Of a DNA stretch of 64,000 nt, positions 33,782 through 42,985 are shown piece after piece. Below the pieces are notes generated by a model, which searched no databases, was not told where the DNA came from, and saw only the letters and a program-made list of their open reading frames with translations. How positions within the stretch are numbered: the stretch's first letter is position 1; the number at the start of each line of letters is the position of its first letter. Source of the DNA: Faecalibacterium sp. I4-3-84 (GTDB lineage: Bacteria; Bacillota; Clostridia; Oscillospirales; Ruminococcaceae); the NCBI RefSeq assembly GCF_023347255.1, contig NZ_CP094466.1, positions 930,001 through 994,000 on the forward strand, given 5' to 3'. A program made the position numbers and the translations under genes.

Positions 33782-36532
33782 TTACAATGTTTCCACCGTA
33801 TCAAACAATTCTTTTGCGGCTTCCACAGCATCCTTGCTGCCAAACACCACCCGCACGCCGTTTGCCATGGCGGCACCCAGCTCTGCGGCCTGCTCCTTCA
33901 GCAGTGCGGCATCCACCGCACACAGGGCCTTGCGGTCTGCCGCCATCATTTCATCCGTGATGCCGCAGAAATACCGGCGGTCCGTCTCGCGGGCCTCAGC
34001 ACGCGGCTTGCGGGGGGTGTCCAGCTTGGCCACAGTACCCACAATAAAATCGTTCAGGTCTTTTTCGGTGTACTCCCGTGCTGCCAGCTCTGCCGGGCCT
34101 TTTGCAAAGGCGTCGTAGCTTTCCTTTACATGGGGGTCGCGGTAGGTGTACAGGTATTCCACGCCGTCCGAGGAGAGCATTCCGGTGCCGTAAGCGCCGC
34201 CCACCTCGCGGATGTTGTGCCACAGGTATTCGTAGCTCATCACGCGGGCCAGCGCCTTGCGGTCGCTGCGGCGCTCCATGGGCCATGCCTGTACATCGTA
34301 GTTCACACCGCCGTCAATGATAAACGCTTCGTTCACCGGCGGTGTCAGCGGCTCCACATAGGGCTTTGCCGCAGCGCGGCCCTCGGCAGCAAAGCGGCTG
34401 TCCGGCAGCAGAGTGCGCAGCTTTGCAAGGGCATCCTCGCTGCCGTACAGGCTGACCGTCAGCTCCGCGTGCTGCAGCACCTCTGTGCGCAGAGCATCCA
34501 GCTTTTCGCCCAGTGCTGCCCAATTGCCGCGCTCCTGCACGCCGCACAGGAACTTGTAATAGCTCACACCGCTGCAGCGTTCACTCACCGCACCGTCCAC
34601 CGTGTAGTGGGCACTGGCGCGGGTGGCTGCGTATACGTTGCCCTGCTGGATGAACTGCTGTTCCATGTTCAACTTCTGCTGGCTCAGCACCCGTGCAAAA
34701 GCAGCTTCTGCCGCCGGGCCGGTAAGGATGGTATCATACAGCCATTCGCCGCCCAGCTCCACAGCCTTTTCCAGACTGCGTTCCAGCAGGCTCAGGCACA
34801 GGCTCAGCTTGGCGTGGCAGGGTGCACCCTCCTGCCGCCCAGTCCAGATGTCCAGCTGGGTGCGGCTGTCGCCCAGCCATGTGCTGCGCAGAGTGTTCAG
34901 CTGCTGAGCGGTGTGTTCGGTGCTGTCCAGCTCGTCCAGCACATCGGTCAGCAGGTCCAGATACGGCATGTCCTCGGGCTTCACATTGCCAAGGTCATAG
35001 TAGAAGTTCAGGTACAGGCTGCCTGCCGAAGGGTGATGCACCAGCTGCGCACCGGCCAGAAGTTCCCGCTCGCCTGGGGCTGTCCTTGCTCCGTCGCCAA
35101 GGTCGGCAACGGTCAGCGGGTGCTCCAGCACAAGCTTGCCGTCGGTGCGGATGGGTTCGCCCTCCTCCTTTTCAGGCAGGGTGGGCACCTGCACCACCTG
35201 CACCGGAGCCGGTGCAAACAGCTCACGCAGCAGCTCATTGAACCAGCCATCGGCCATCTTTTCCCGCAGGGAAGCAAACAGCCTGTCCGTGTGCAGCAGC
35301 AGGGCAGGGTCGCCGGTGTGCAGCCAACCGGTGGAAGCGTTGATGGCATCCAGCACGCCGTCTGGCAGGGTGCCCGGGCGCTCCAGCGATGCAAACTCTG
35401 CTGCGTTCAGCGAAGCCAACAGCAGTTCCTGCGGGATGCCCTCGGCCAGAATGCCGTCCACCGCCTTGCGCACAGCGGCAGCGAACTTGCGGGCGCTCTC
35501 CTCGGTGGCACCGCGCAGCACCAGTTCCAGCACCGGCTGCAGGGTGCTGTCGTCAAAGCCAATGTCAATATCTGCGCCCAGCTTTTCGGCCAGCAGCGCC
35601 GCCTTCAGCGGGGAGTTATTGGTGCCAAGCAGGGCATCCAGCAGGATCTCCACGCCCAGCTGCCGCTCCCGGTCTGCAAAGGCACCGGTGTACCATGCCA
35701 GAGCACACTGCACCTCGTCCGGCTCCGGGTTTTCGGTATAGTAGGGCAGTTCCACGCAGGCACCCGCCTGCTCGTGCTGCACGGTCAGCTGCGGACGGCT
35801 GGTGCCCTTAGGCATTTTTGAAAGATAATCCCTGTCCAGCAGTTCCAGCTTTTCAGCCATATCCATTTTGCCATAGAGGGTAATGCAGCAGTTGTCGGCG
35901 CTGTAGTGGCGGTGATATACCCGCTTATACTTTTCATAGGTCAGCGCCGGGATGCTGGCCGGGTCGCCGCCGGAAACAAAGCCGTAGGCCGTATCCGGGA
36001 ACATGGCCCGTTCCAGTGCATTTTCCAACTGAGCATCCGGTGCAGCCAGAGCGCCCTGCATCTCGTTGTACACCACTCCGCTCACGGTGCCGTCGGCACT
36101 GCGGTGCCAGCCCTCCTGCTCAAACACGCTCTTGTCCACCATGGCCAGCGGGCAGAACACCGCGTTCAGGTAGACATCCATCAGGTTTTTGAAGTCGGTC
36201 TCATTGGGCGTAGCGAACGGGTAGACCGTCTTATCCGGGAAGGTCATCGCATTCAGGAAAGATGCCATACTGCTTTTGAGCAGCTGCAAGAACGGCGAGG
36301 TCACCGGGTATTTTTCGCTGCCTGCCAGCACCGAGTGCTCCAGAATGTGGAACACGCCGGTGTCATCGGACGGGAAGGTGCCAAAGCCGATGCCAAACGC
36401 CTTGTTACTATCTTCATTTTCCACCAGCAGCACCGTGGCACCGCTCACATCGTGGGTAAGCACGGTCAGGGTTCCGTGCTGTTCAGGGCAGTCCTCGGTA
36501 CGCACGAGGGTATAACCGGGAAATCGTTCCAT
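33782..36532 (-). CDS. M16C-type (presequence protease-like) zinc metallopeptidase
   Basis: This 916-residue single-chain peptidase has the inverted zinc motif HILEH at residues 62-66 and the following SEKYPVTSPFLQLLKSSMASFLNAMT stretch typical of the PreP/Cym1 branch. The four-domain M16 layout is filled, with the second half lacking the motif as expected, and late landmarks such as GGAYGTGM. It has no signal peptide, so it should degrade peptides in the cytosol inside its closed chamber. Alone in its transcription unit, it has its own promoter at 36572-36600 and a terminator at its 3' end. Confidence 0.93.
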   Translation of the reverse strand: MERFPGYTLVRTEDCPEQHGTLTVLTHDVSGATVLLVENEDSNKAFGIGFGTFPSDDTGVFHILEHSVLAGSEKYPVTSPFLQLLKSSMASFLNAMTFPDKTVYPFATPNETDFKNLMDVYLNAVFCPLAMVDKSVFEQEGWHRSADGTVSGVVYNEMQGALAAPDAQLENALERAMFPDTAYGFVSGGDPASIPALTYEKYKRVYHRHYSADNCCITLYGKMDMAEKLELLDRDYLSKMPKGTSRPQLTVQHEQAGACVELPYYTENPEPDEVQCALAWYTGAFADRERQLGVEILLDALLGTNNSPLKAALLAEKLGADIDIGFDDSTLQPVLELVLRGATEESARKFAAAVRKAVDGILAEGIPQELLLASLNAAEFASLERPGTLPDGVLDAINASTGWLHTGDPALLLHTDRLFASLREKMADGWFNELLRELFAPAPVQVVQVPTLPEKEEGEPIRTDGKLVLEHPLTVADLGDGARTAPGERELLAGAQLVHHPSAGSLYLNFYYDLGNVKPEDMPYLDLLTDVLDELDSTEHTAQQLNTLRSTWLGDSRTQLDIWTGRQEGAPCHAKLSLCLSLLERSLEKAVELGGEWLYDTILTGPAAEAAFARVLSQQKLNMEQQFIQQGNVYAATRASAHYTVDGAVSERCSGVSYYKFLCGVQERGNWAALGEKLDALRTEVLQHAELTVSLYGSEDALAKLRTLLPDSRFAAEGRAAAKPYVEPLTPPVNEAFIIDGGVNYDVQAWPMERRSDRKALARVMSYEYLWHNIREVGGAYGTGMLSSDGVEYLYTYRDPHVKESYDAFAKGPAELAAREYTEKDLNDFIVGTVAKLDTPRKPRAEARETDRRYFCGITDEMMAADRKALCAVDAALLKEQAAELGAAMANGVRVVFGSKDAVEAAKELFDTVETL

Positions 36533-36571
36533 TTCGTTTTCTCCTTTGTGGTTTTGAAATCGTTTGACACT

Positions 36572-36600
36572 ATTGTATCATTCGCCGCTCAAAAAGACAA
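36572..36600 (-). promoter_or_regulatory. Promoter of the M16 peptidase gene
   Basis: TTGTCT (36600-36595) and TACAAT (36577-36572) on the - strand, 17-base spacer. Confidence 0.75.
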
Positions 36601-37201
36601 TTACCGGTTTGTTAATAATAACCAGAAGAACGGTTTTTGATGATTTGCTTCCCGTTCAGAGCGTTTTCGCGTAGATTGAGTTTAATGCCTTTTGTAAAAA
36701 GCATTACCGCTAGGTATGTTCTCTTTTGCGTGCCAAAAGAGAACCAGAAAGGACGGCGGTGCCCGCAGGGCATGAAAGCCCCAGTGGGGCTTTTAAGCCG
36801 CAGACCGGTTTGCGCAGCAAATGCTGTGTGTTCAGCACAGCAAGGTCACAGCGATTTCAACGCGCTGGATCCATGAAAAAGGGGCTGCTCGCCCCTTTTA
36901 GACCCCAAAGCAGTTAGGCTCCATACAAAAAATCCAAGTCGCTGCGCTAAAGGATTTTTTGTGTTCCGCCGATTTCGAGTCGCTTACGCGACGAGCTGTA
37001 CGGGTAAGCTTGTGCGCTATCTGCTGACGCGAATGTTCCCGCAGGGAGCCAGTGCAGGCAAAATGTCGTTTGCCGTTACGCTCTTCCCGTGAAAAAGGAA
37101 ACAAGCCGGCCCCGCAGGGCTGGCTTGTTTGCAAAATTATAAAATAATATTTCCTCTGATATTGCCAAAGCGAAAGCGTCGGCAATTTTAAATCGTATTT
37201 T
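36601..37201. other. 600-bp gene-free stretch of successive hairpins
   Basis: At least seven inverted repeats follow one another: GTTCTCTTTTG/CAAAAGAGAAC near 36717-36743, AAAGCCCC/GGGGCTTT near 36775-36795, AAAGGGGC/GCCCCTTT near 36877-36899, AAAAAATCC/GGATTTTTT near 36926-36962, GTCGC/GCGAC near 36977-36993, AAACAAGCC/GGCTTGTTT near 37099-37131, and ATTGCC/GGCAAT near 37161-37188. Short open frames cross it but lack ribosome sites and conserved look. The last hairpins can end transcription from the MFS gene. Confidence 0.6.
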
Positions 37202-38458
37202 TTACACCTGTTTTGCGCCCTCAGTCCGGCAGGACACCCGGAACAGCACAAAGCCCACTGCAAACAGCAGCGCCAGCATCCCAATGCCCACATTGGCGCT
37301 GCCGGTCAGCTGGCTGCCCACGCTCACGATCATGGTACCAAGGAAGGACGCGCCCTTGCCGCAGATGTCGAACAGGCCAAAGTATTCGCCGGATTTTTCA
37401 GCCGGGATGATCTTGGCAAAGTGGCTGCGGCTCAGTGCCTGCACGCCGCCCTGGAACATGCCCACCAGCACGGCCAGTACCCAGAACTGCCACTGGCTGG
37501 TCAGGAAGAAGGCGAACACCACAATGCCGGTGTAGGCCGCGATGCAGACCGGGATAAGCTGGCTGGACGGGTATTTTGCACTCAGCCGACCAAAGATCAG
37601 CGCCGAAGGGAAGGCCACGATCTGCGTTACCAGCAGGGCCAGCAAAAGGCCGGTGGTCTCCAGCCCCAGTGCCGTGCCGTAGGCGGTGGCCATATCGATG
37701 ATGGTATACACGCCGTCGATGTAGCAGAAGAAGGCCAGCAGGAACCAGAACACCTGCTTATCCTCGCGCAGATGCTTGAGGGTGTGGCCGATGCGCACAA
37801 AGCTCTGCCGGATGGCGTGCTGCTCTACCTCCACATAGTTGATCTGCTTATAGTTCCGCAGCAGCGGCAAGGTGGTGCCCAGCCACCACACAGCGGTGAT
37901 GAGCAGCGCCACGGAAAGGGCGGTCATCTGGCTCAGACCGATAGCCCCGCTGCCCAGCACCAGTGCCAGACACACCACAAAGGGCACGCAGCTGCCAATG
38001 TAGCCCCATGCATAGCCCTGCGAAGACACAACATCCATGCGTTCCGGGGTGGTCACATCGCCCAGCATGGAATCGTAGAACACCAGACTGCCCGAAAAGC
38101 CGATCTTTGCAAGGATGAAGATGATCAGGAACGGAAGCCATGTAGTGGCAAGGCCCATGGCACAGCAGCCTGCCACGCCCACGAACAGGCAGAGCATGAA
38201 GATGGGCTTTTTAAAGCCTCTGGTATCGGCCAGCGTGCCCAAAATCGGTCCCAGCACTGCCGTGATCACCGTGACCACCGAGCTTGCATAGCCCCAGTAG
38301 GCCAGATAGTTCACCGAACTCAATCCCCCGGCTTCGGCCAGCGCATTAAAGAAAATGGGCACCAGTGTGGCGATCATCAGCACAAAGGCCGAGTTGCCCA
38401 CATCGTACAGGATCCACGCGCGTTCCAGCGGTGTCATCTTGAATTTTTCATGTTTCAT
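37202..38458 (-). CDS. UMF1/Atg22-type major facilitator transporter
   Basis: This 418-residue protein has about twelve membrane segments and the start ERAWILYDVGNSAFVLMI, a hallmark of the UMF1 (Atg22-like) branch of the major facilitator superfamily. The MFS loop GTLADTRGFKKP is seen between segments 2 and 3, and SQGYAWGYIGSCVPF in segment 5. Atg22 exports amino acids from the yeast vacuole, but bacterial substrates are unknown. A short perfect hairpin (GCACCGC/GCGGTGC) precedes its ribosome site. Confidence 0.85.
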   Translation of the reverse strand: MKHEKFKMTPLERAWILYDVGNSAFVLMIATLVPIFFNALAEAGGLSSVNYLAYWGYASSVVTVITAVLGPILGTLADTRGFKKPIFMLCLFVGVAGCCAMGLATTWLPFLIIFILAKIGFSGSLVFYDSMLGDVTTPERMDVVSSQGYAWGYIGSCVPFVVCLALVLGSGAIGLSQMTALSVALLITAVWWLGTTLPLLRNYKQINYVEVEQHAIRQSFVRIGHTLKHLREDKQVFWFLLAFFCYIDGVYTIIDMATAYGTALGLETTGLLLALLVTQIVAFPSALIFGRLSAKYPSSQLIPVCIAAYTGIVVFAFFLTSQWQFWVLAVLVGMFQGGVQALSRSHFAKIIPAEKSGEYFGLFDICGKGASFLGTMIVSVGSQLTGSANVGIGMLALLFAVGFVLFRVSCRTEGAKQV

Positions 38459-38506
38459 CTTGTTTCCTCTCGCACCGCCGGGCGGTGCCCCCTCTTTTTG
38501 GATTTC

Positions 38507-38630
38507 ACCATTTAAAATGGCCGCCGCATTCGCTTTGGCTATCTTCAGCGGAAATTTTATTTTGATATACCGATCTGGAAAATCCGCGGATTTTCCAGAT
38601 CGGCTTTTTCACGGGAAAGGTCGTAAATAC
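38507..38630 (+). repeat. Dispersed intergenic hairpin element, family 1, copy B
   Basis: It opens ACCATTTAAAATGGCC, keeps the CCGC/GCGG stem, then has a perfect 16-bp hairpin at 38570-38603 whose arms differ wholly from the other copies, TTTTTCAC and AAAGGTCGTAA. It lies between two - strand genes while its own T tract is on the + strand, so it is not simply their terminator. Confidence 0.75.
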
Positions 38631-38657
38631 TGCCTGCATCTCACCCTATCGGCCCAC

Positions 38658-39455
38658 TTAAAATTCCCCAAAGGTATGATCGTAGGCCTTATCCAGTGGT
38701 TCCTTGGTGTCCAGCTTTGCCACAAATTCCAGGATCAGCGTTTCTGCCAGCGGAAGCGCCTGCGCATACAGTTCTTCCAGCCGCTTGCCGCTCTCCACGC
38801 ACTTCGGGTTCGGCTGCGGATCTGCCACAAGGCCGTGCAGCATGTCGTATTTGCCCACCACCTTCATGCCTGTCAGCACCATCCAGCGCTTGACAGGATT
38901 GGATGCCTGCAGCAGCCTGTGCACTGAGATCATGCCCTTGAGCGAGTCCAGCGCCACCTGCTCCGAGATGCCCTCGTAAAAGGGCGCGATCGCCTTTGCA
39001 TTCTGTTCCGACGGGTGGATATGGCTGGCTGTGAAAAACTTCAGCGGGTCCAGCCCGTCGCGGCGCATGAGCATGTTGTCAAACTCGGTCTCGATCTCGC
39101 AGTGGGTCACGCCGCTTTCCCGGGTGAACTGCTCCACATACGGGTGGCAGGTGCTGTCCAGCGCAAAGTGGCATACAAAGCCCAGCGCATATGCCAGCGC
39201 AGCATCCCGGTCTGCCTCGCAGTGCACCACCCTGCGCGCCCGGTCAAAAAAGACCCGCCCCGGCTCCTCGTGCATGGCGTTGCCCAATGCACCCACCGGG
39301 TTGGACTTGGCAGCATGGTAATAAAACAGCAGGTCCGGCCCATGCAGGCCGATATCGTAAAGCTCACGGTTCTGTTCCAGCTGAGCACGCAGTTCATCCG
39401 GCAGATGTTCCAGCACATTGGCACCGAAGCGGCGGTGCGCATAAGTTGACGGCAT
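38658..39455 (-). CDS. Zinc-dependent phospholipase C-like protein
   Basis: This 265-residue helical protein shows the phospholipase C/S1-P1 nuclease-like ligand pattern: MPSTYAHRRFG at the start, DIGLHGPDLLFYY, and FVCHFALDSTCHPYVE with paired His/Asp. No signal peptide is present, so unlike secreted phospholipase C it appears cytosolic. Such bacterial proteins are annotated by fold, and their substrate is unknown. Its ribosome site is weak-looking but the ATG at 39455 begins the conserved MPSTYAHR block, which fixes the start. Confidence 0.82.
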   Translation of the reverse strand: MPSTYAHRRFGANVLEHLPDELRAQLEQNRELYDIGLHGPDLLFYYHAAKSNPVGALGNAMHEEPGRVFFDRARRVVHCEADRDAALAYALGFVCHFALDSTCHPYVEQFTRESGVTHCEIETEFDNMLMRRDGLDPLKFFTASHIHPSEQNAKAIAPFYEGISEQVALDSLKGMISVHRLLQASNPVKRWMVLTGMKVVGKYDMLHGLVADPQPNPKCVESGKRLEELYAQALPLAETLILEFVAKLDTKEPLDKAYDHTFGEF

Positions 39456-39626
39456 GGCAGATTCCTCTCTTTCTCTCCGACAGGGTGCACAAAACGTCCC
39501 CCGGTTTTTGCGTTCTGTTTCAGTATAGCAGAAAGTTTCCCGACCTTCTACCCTTTTACGTCTGATTTTGGTAAAAAATTTGAATTATTTTGTGTTTTCG
39601 GCCAGTGGGCAGGCCGCGCAGCAAAA

Positions 39627-39658
39627 AAGGCACAGCCATCTGCAGACAGCTGTGCCTT
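39627..39658 (-). terminator. Terminator of gpsA
   Basis: GGCACAGC and GCTGTGCC arms followed by TTTTTT on the - strand. Confidence 0.88.
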
Positions 39659-39670
39659 CTCCCTTAAAAT

Positions 39671-40705
39671 TCAGACTTTTTCGTAGCCCTGCGGCATCTC
39701 GTTCTTCCGGTTGCGGTCCATCAGGGTGCGCAGCGCGTCGCTGGCGCTCATGCCCTCCTTCACGATGGCGTTCACCGTCTGCACAATGGGCATTTCCACA
39801 TTGTACTTTGCTGCCAGCTCCATAGCGGCAGGCAGTGCATTGATGCCCTCCACCACCATGCCGACCTCCTTCACGGCCTGCTCCGGGCTTTTGCCCTTGC
39901 CGATCAGAATGCCCGCACGATTGTTGCGGCTGTGCATACTGGTCGCCGTCACGATCAGGTCGCCGATACCGGCCAGACCCGCAAAGGTGTGGATGTTGCA
40001 GCCCATGGCCACGCCCAGCCGGGCGATCTCGGCAATGCCGCGGGTGATGAGGGCTGCGCGGGCGTTGTCGCCGTAGCCAAGGCCGGTGGAGATGCCAACA
40101 CCCAGTGCAATCACATTCTTCAGCGCGCCGCTCAGCTCCACGCCCTTGATGTCGGCGTTGGTGTACACACGCATACAGGTGTTGCTGAACACATCCTGCA
40201 CATACTCGGCAGCGGCTTCATCCGGGCAGGCCGAAACGATGGTGGTGGGCATGTCCAGCGCCACCTCTTCCGCATGGGTCGGGCCGGAAAGGGCCACCAG
40301 CTTTGCGTTTTGGGGGCCACCCTCTTTGTTCAGCTCGTCGGCGATGACCTCGGTCATGGTATATAAGGTGTCCGGCTCCATGCCCTTGGCAACGTCCACA
40401 AGGATCTGGCCGTCCGGGATGTAAGGCCGGGCCTTGGCCGTGGTGGAGCGCACAAATACCGACGGCACTGCAAACAGCAGCACATCCTTGCCAGTGCACA
40501 CTTCCTCAATGCTCTTGGTAAACTGCAGCTCTTCCGGGATCTTCATGCCCGGCAGATTGGGGTGCACCCGCGTAGCGGAAAGGTTCTCCACCTCAGCCGG
40601 AAGCGCCGACCACACCTGCACATCATTGCCGCTGACACACAGCATCCGTGCCAGAGCCATGCCCCAGGTACCTGCACCCAGAACGCCAATTTTTTTCTTC
40701 GTCAC
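39671..40705 (-). CDS. gpsA: NAD(P)-dependent glycerol-3-phosphate dehydrogenase
   Basis: This 344-residue enzyme would reduce dihydroxyacetone phosphate to sn-glycerol-3-phosphate for phospholipid synthesis. It opens with the Rossmann GAGTWG loop, followed by the LFAVPSVFVR and LVDVAKGME segments, SGPTHAEEVA, the LSGALKNVIALG block with the catalytic Lys, and GLAGIGDLIVT. The start is a GTG at 40705 with GGAGG eight bases before it; upstream readings to 40930 cross the promoter area and are rejected. It forms a single-gene unit. Confidence 0.94.
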   Translation of the reverse strand: MTKKKIGVLGAGTWGMALARMLCVSGNDVQVWSALPAEVENLSATRVHPNLPGMKIPEELQFTKSIEEVCTGKDVLLFAVPSVFVRSTTAKARPYIPDGQILVDVAKGMEPDTLYTMTEVIADELNKEGGPQNAKLVALSGPTHAEEVALDMPTTIVSACPDEAAAEYVQDVFSNTCMRVYTNADIKGVELSGALKNVIALGVGISTGLGYGDNARAALITRGIAEIARLGVAMGCNIHTFAGLAGIGDLIVTATSMHSRNNRAGILIGKGKSPEQAVKEVGMVVEGINALPAAMELAAKYNVEMPIVQTVNAIVKEGMSASDALRTLMDRNRKNEMPQGYEKV

Positions 40706-40909
40706 GTTCGTGTCCTCCGTGTCTGCACCGCGCAAAGGGCACTGCACCCTCTGCGGTGAATTTGCGCCTGTGCCGGGCCAAGCCCGGTGCGCGTTGTTAT
40801 GTTCATTGTACACGAAAGCCGGTGCGCCGTCAACCGCTTGCCGCATTGCACAAAGTTTTCCAGATGAGTCGTCCGTTTTTGTACACATCACGCGTTTTGA
40901 GCAAACCAT

Positions 40910-40938
40910 TTGCACTCCATCCGGATTCATGCTATAGT
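40910..40938 (+). promoter_or_regulatory. Upstream promoter of the amino acid ABC operon
   Basis: TTGCAC (40910-40915) and TATAGT (40933-40938), 17-base spacer. Confidence 0.65.
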
Positions 40939-40975
40939 ATTCTGGTAGGTTTTGTAGGAATTTTAGAAAAAGCCC

Positions 40976-41006
40976 TTGACTTCAAGCGCACTCCAAGCCT
41001 TATAAT
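40976..41006 (+). promoter_or_regulatory. Second promoter of the amino acid ABC operon
   Basis: TTGACT (40976-40981) and TATAAT (41001-41006). The 19-base spacer is long, so strength may depend on an activator. Confidence 0.55.
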
Positions 41007-41063
41007 ACCTTTGTTCTTACGATTTACAAAGTATTTGAACACCGTTCTGAGGGAACATTTTTC

Positions 41064-41747
41064 ATGTTAGAAGCATTTTTTTCCAACCGCACGGTCAGTG
41101 TGCTGGCGGAGGCCCTGCCCCGTATCCTTACGGCAGGCCTTACCATGACCATCCCGCTCACGCTGGTCTCCTTCTTTTTTGCCATGATCATTGCCGTGGC
41201 CGTTGCGCTGGTGCAGTACGCCAATGTGCCGTTGCTGCGGCAGATCGCGCGGTTCTACATCTGGGTCATCCGCGGCACGCCGCTGCTGGTGCAGCTGTTC
41301 ATCATCTTTTATGGTCTGCCCAGCGTGGGCATCATGCTGGACGCTTTCCCTGCTGCGGTCATCGCCTTTGCCTTCAACGAGGGTGCCTACTGTGCCGAGA
41401 CCATGCGCGGCGCACTGGAAAGCGTGCCGCAGGGCCAGCTGGAAGCCGGTTATTGCGTGGGCATGAGCTGGTGGCAGATCATGCGCCGCATCGTGCTGCC
41501 GCAGGCCCTGCGCACCGCAGTGCCTGCCCTCTCCAACTCGCTCATCGGCATGATCAAGGACACCTCGCTGGCCTCCAACATCACGGTGGCCGAGCTGTTC
41601 ATGGCCGGTCAGCGCGTGGCCGCCCGCACCTACATCTTCCTGCCCATCTACTGTGAGGTGGCCGTGGTGTATCTGCTGTTCTGCACGGTCATCACCAAGC
41701 TGCAGTCACTGCTGGAGCGTCGGCTCAACGCCCACGGCTTCCAGTAA
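41064..41747 (+). CDS. Polar amino acid ABC transporter permease
   Basis: This 227-residue permease of the HisM/GlnP family has five membrane segments and the family EAA-type loop ESVPQGQLEAGYCVGMSWWQ followed by RRIVLPQALRTAVPALSN. IWVIRGTPLLVQLF in the middle is the usual landmark. It forms a homodimeric channel. The ATPase gene begins 18 bases later; the binding protein comes after a 0.4-kb spacer. Substrate within the family (cystine, glutamine, histidine, etc.) cannot be fixed from the sequence. Confidence 0.92.
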   Translation: MLEAFFSNRTVSVLAEALPRILTAGLTMTIPLTLVSFFFAMIIAVAVALVQYANVPLLRQIARFYIWVIRGTPLLVQLFIIFYGLPSVGIMLDAFPAAVIAFAFNEGAYCAETMRGALESVPQGQLEAGYCVGMSWWQIMRRIVLPQALRTAVPALSNSLIGMIKDTSLASNITVAELFMAGQRVAARTYIFLPIYCEVAVVYLLFCTVITKLQSLLERRLNAHGFQ

Positions 41748-41765
41748 GAAAGGAGTGTGGCAGCC

Positions 41766-42578
41766 ATGTCCATGTTAGAGATCAAAAACGTCCACAAATC
41801 CTTTTTCACCTACACAAAGCCCCGCCTGCAGGCAGGCATCTTCCACCGGCCCGGTGCACGCAAAGTGACCAGTGAGCTGCAGGTGCTGCGCGGCGTGGAC
41901 CTGACCGTGGAAAAGGGCGATGTAGTGGCCATCCTCGGCCCCTCCGGCTCCGGCAAGACCACCCTGCTGCGCTGTCTGAACTTTCTGGAGACTGCCGACG
42001 CAGGCCAGCTCACCTTTGACGGCGAGACGTTCGACCTTGCCCAGGCCAGTCGTGCCGACATTGCCCGGCTGCGCAAAAAGACGGCCTTTGTGTTCCAGAA
42101 CTACAATCTGTTCCGCAACAAGACTGCCCTGCAGAACGTGACCGAGGGCCTCATCATTGCCCGCAAAATGCCCAAAGAGCAGGCGGATGCCGTTGGCATG
42201 AGGATGCTGGAAAAGGTGGGCCTTGCCGACCGAGCCGACTACTATCCGCGCCAGCTTTCCGGCGGCCAGCAGCAGCGCGTGGCCATTGCCCGTGCGCTGG
42301 CATCTGACCCGGAGATCATCTATTTTGACGAGCCGACTTCGGCCCTTGACCCGGAGCTGACTGGCGAAGTGCTGGCCGTGATGCGGCAGCTGGCCGAAGA
42401 GGGCATGACCATGCTGGTGGTCACCCACGAGATGGGCTTTGCCCGCAATGTTTCCTCCAAGACCGTTTTCATGGAGAACGGCGTGGTAGTGGAGCAGGCT
42501 CCCTCGCATGAGTTTTTCGCCAACCCCAAAGAGGAGCGCACCCGCGAATTTTTGCGCAAGATCGCTCACACCGAGTGA
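41766..42578 (+). CDS. Polar amino acid ABC transporter ATP-binding protein
   Basis: This 270-residue ATPase of the GlnQ type shows Walker A GPSGSGKTT near residue 60, Q-loop FVFQNYNLF, signature LSGGQQQRV, Walker B IIYFDEPTSALD and the switch His in VTHEM. A 20-residue insertion after KNVHKSF (FFTYTKPRLQAGIFHRPG) is longer than usual for GlnQ. A GTG at 41757 is in frame but too near the AAAGGAG site; the ATG at 41766 is used. Confidence 0.93.
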   Translation: MSMLEIKNVHKSFFTYTKPRLQAGIFHRPGARKVTSELQVLRGVDLTVEKGDVVAILGPSGSGKTTLLRCLNFLETADAGQLTFDGETFDLAQASRADIARLRKKTAFVFQNYNLFRNKTALQNVTEGLIIARKMPKEQADAVGMRMLEKVGLADRADYYPRQLSGGQQQRVAIARALASDPEIIYFDEPTSALDPELTGEVLAVMRQLAEEGMTMLVVTHEMGFARNVSSKTVFMENGVVVEQAPSHEFFANPKEERTREFLRKIAHTE

Positions 42579-42581
42579 GGT

Positions 42582-42700
42582 TACCATTTAGAATGGCCTC
42601 CGCTTCGCTCTGGCCATAATCAGCGGGATTTTGTTTTTATTTCGTGTTTGTCGCGGCCTGCGGGCCGCTCCAAACACATTTTCACCAAAAGGGTCGTAAT
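42582..42700 (+). repeat. Dispersed intergenic hairpin element, family 1, copy C
   Basis: It starts ACCATTTAGAATGGCC, pairs ATGGCC with GGCCAT, keeps TCCGCT/AGCGG, then has a hairpin with GTGTTTG/CAAACAC and GCGGCC/GGCCGC arms (42644-42677), TTTTCACC and AAAGGGTCGTAA. Positions of the parts match copies A and B. Confidence 0.75.
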
Positions 42701-42714
42701 GGACAGCTGCATCT

Positions 42715-42767
42715 GTCCCAGCAGGACGGCGGGAAGTTTCTCTGAGGACCGTCCGCTGGGGTGGGAC
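42715..42767 (+). ncRNA. Long hairpin in the spacer before the binding-protein gene
   Basis: GTCCCAGC pairs with GCTGG..GGGAC outside and GGACGG with CCGTCC inside, with a 19-base loop. It lies between repeat copy C and repeat family 2 copy 2 and forms part of a 400-base structured intercistronic region. Confidence 0.45.
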
Positions 42768-42818
42768 CCTGTTGCCGAAGGCAATAGGGCGGGCGATGGA
42801 ATGGCCTGCAACAGCAGT

Positions 42819-42910
42819 GACCGCCGCCTGCGGCGGAAACAGGGAACCGCTGTTGGGGCAGCGGCCAGCAAGATGCGAGCGGCAGCGAAGCAGATGCTGG
42901 GTGCCGCAAC
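42819..42910 (+). repeat. Dispersed intergenic element, family 2, copy 2
   Basis: The same opening 18 bases as at 3127 (GACCGCCGCCTGCGGCGG) are followed by AAACAGGGA, GCAGCGG, GCAAGA, GCGAAGC and GATGC blocks in the same order, with a shorter middle. Confidence 0.7.
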
Positions 42911-42985
42911 CCGTATCTCGCGTCCGAGGAGAAAGCTTCCCGATGACCTGCCAACTTATAGTATCTACTGAAAGGACTTATCATT

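Noticed and set aside
36637-36876. A 79-codon + strand ORF in the hairpin-rich spacer
   Set aside because: No ribosome site, no conserved look, and it runs through several perfect inverted repeats.
42715-42775. T-box-like GGGGTGGGACC before the amino acid binding-protein gene
   Set aside because: The true T-box bulge (AGGGTGGNACCGCG) and a stem I are not present; the bases pair in a local hairpin.
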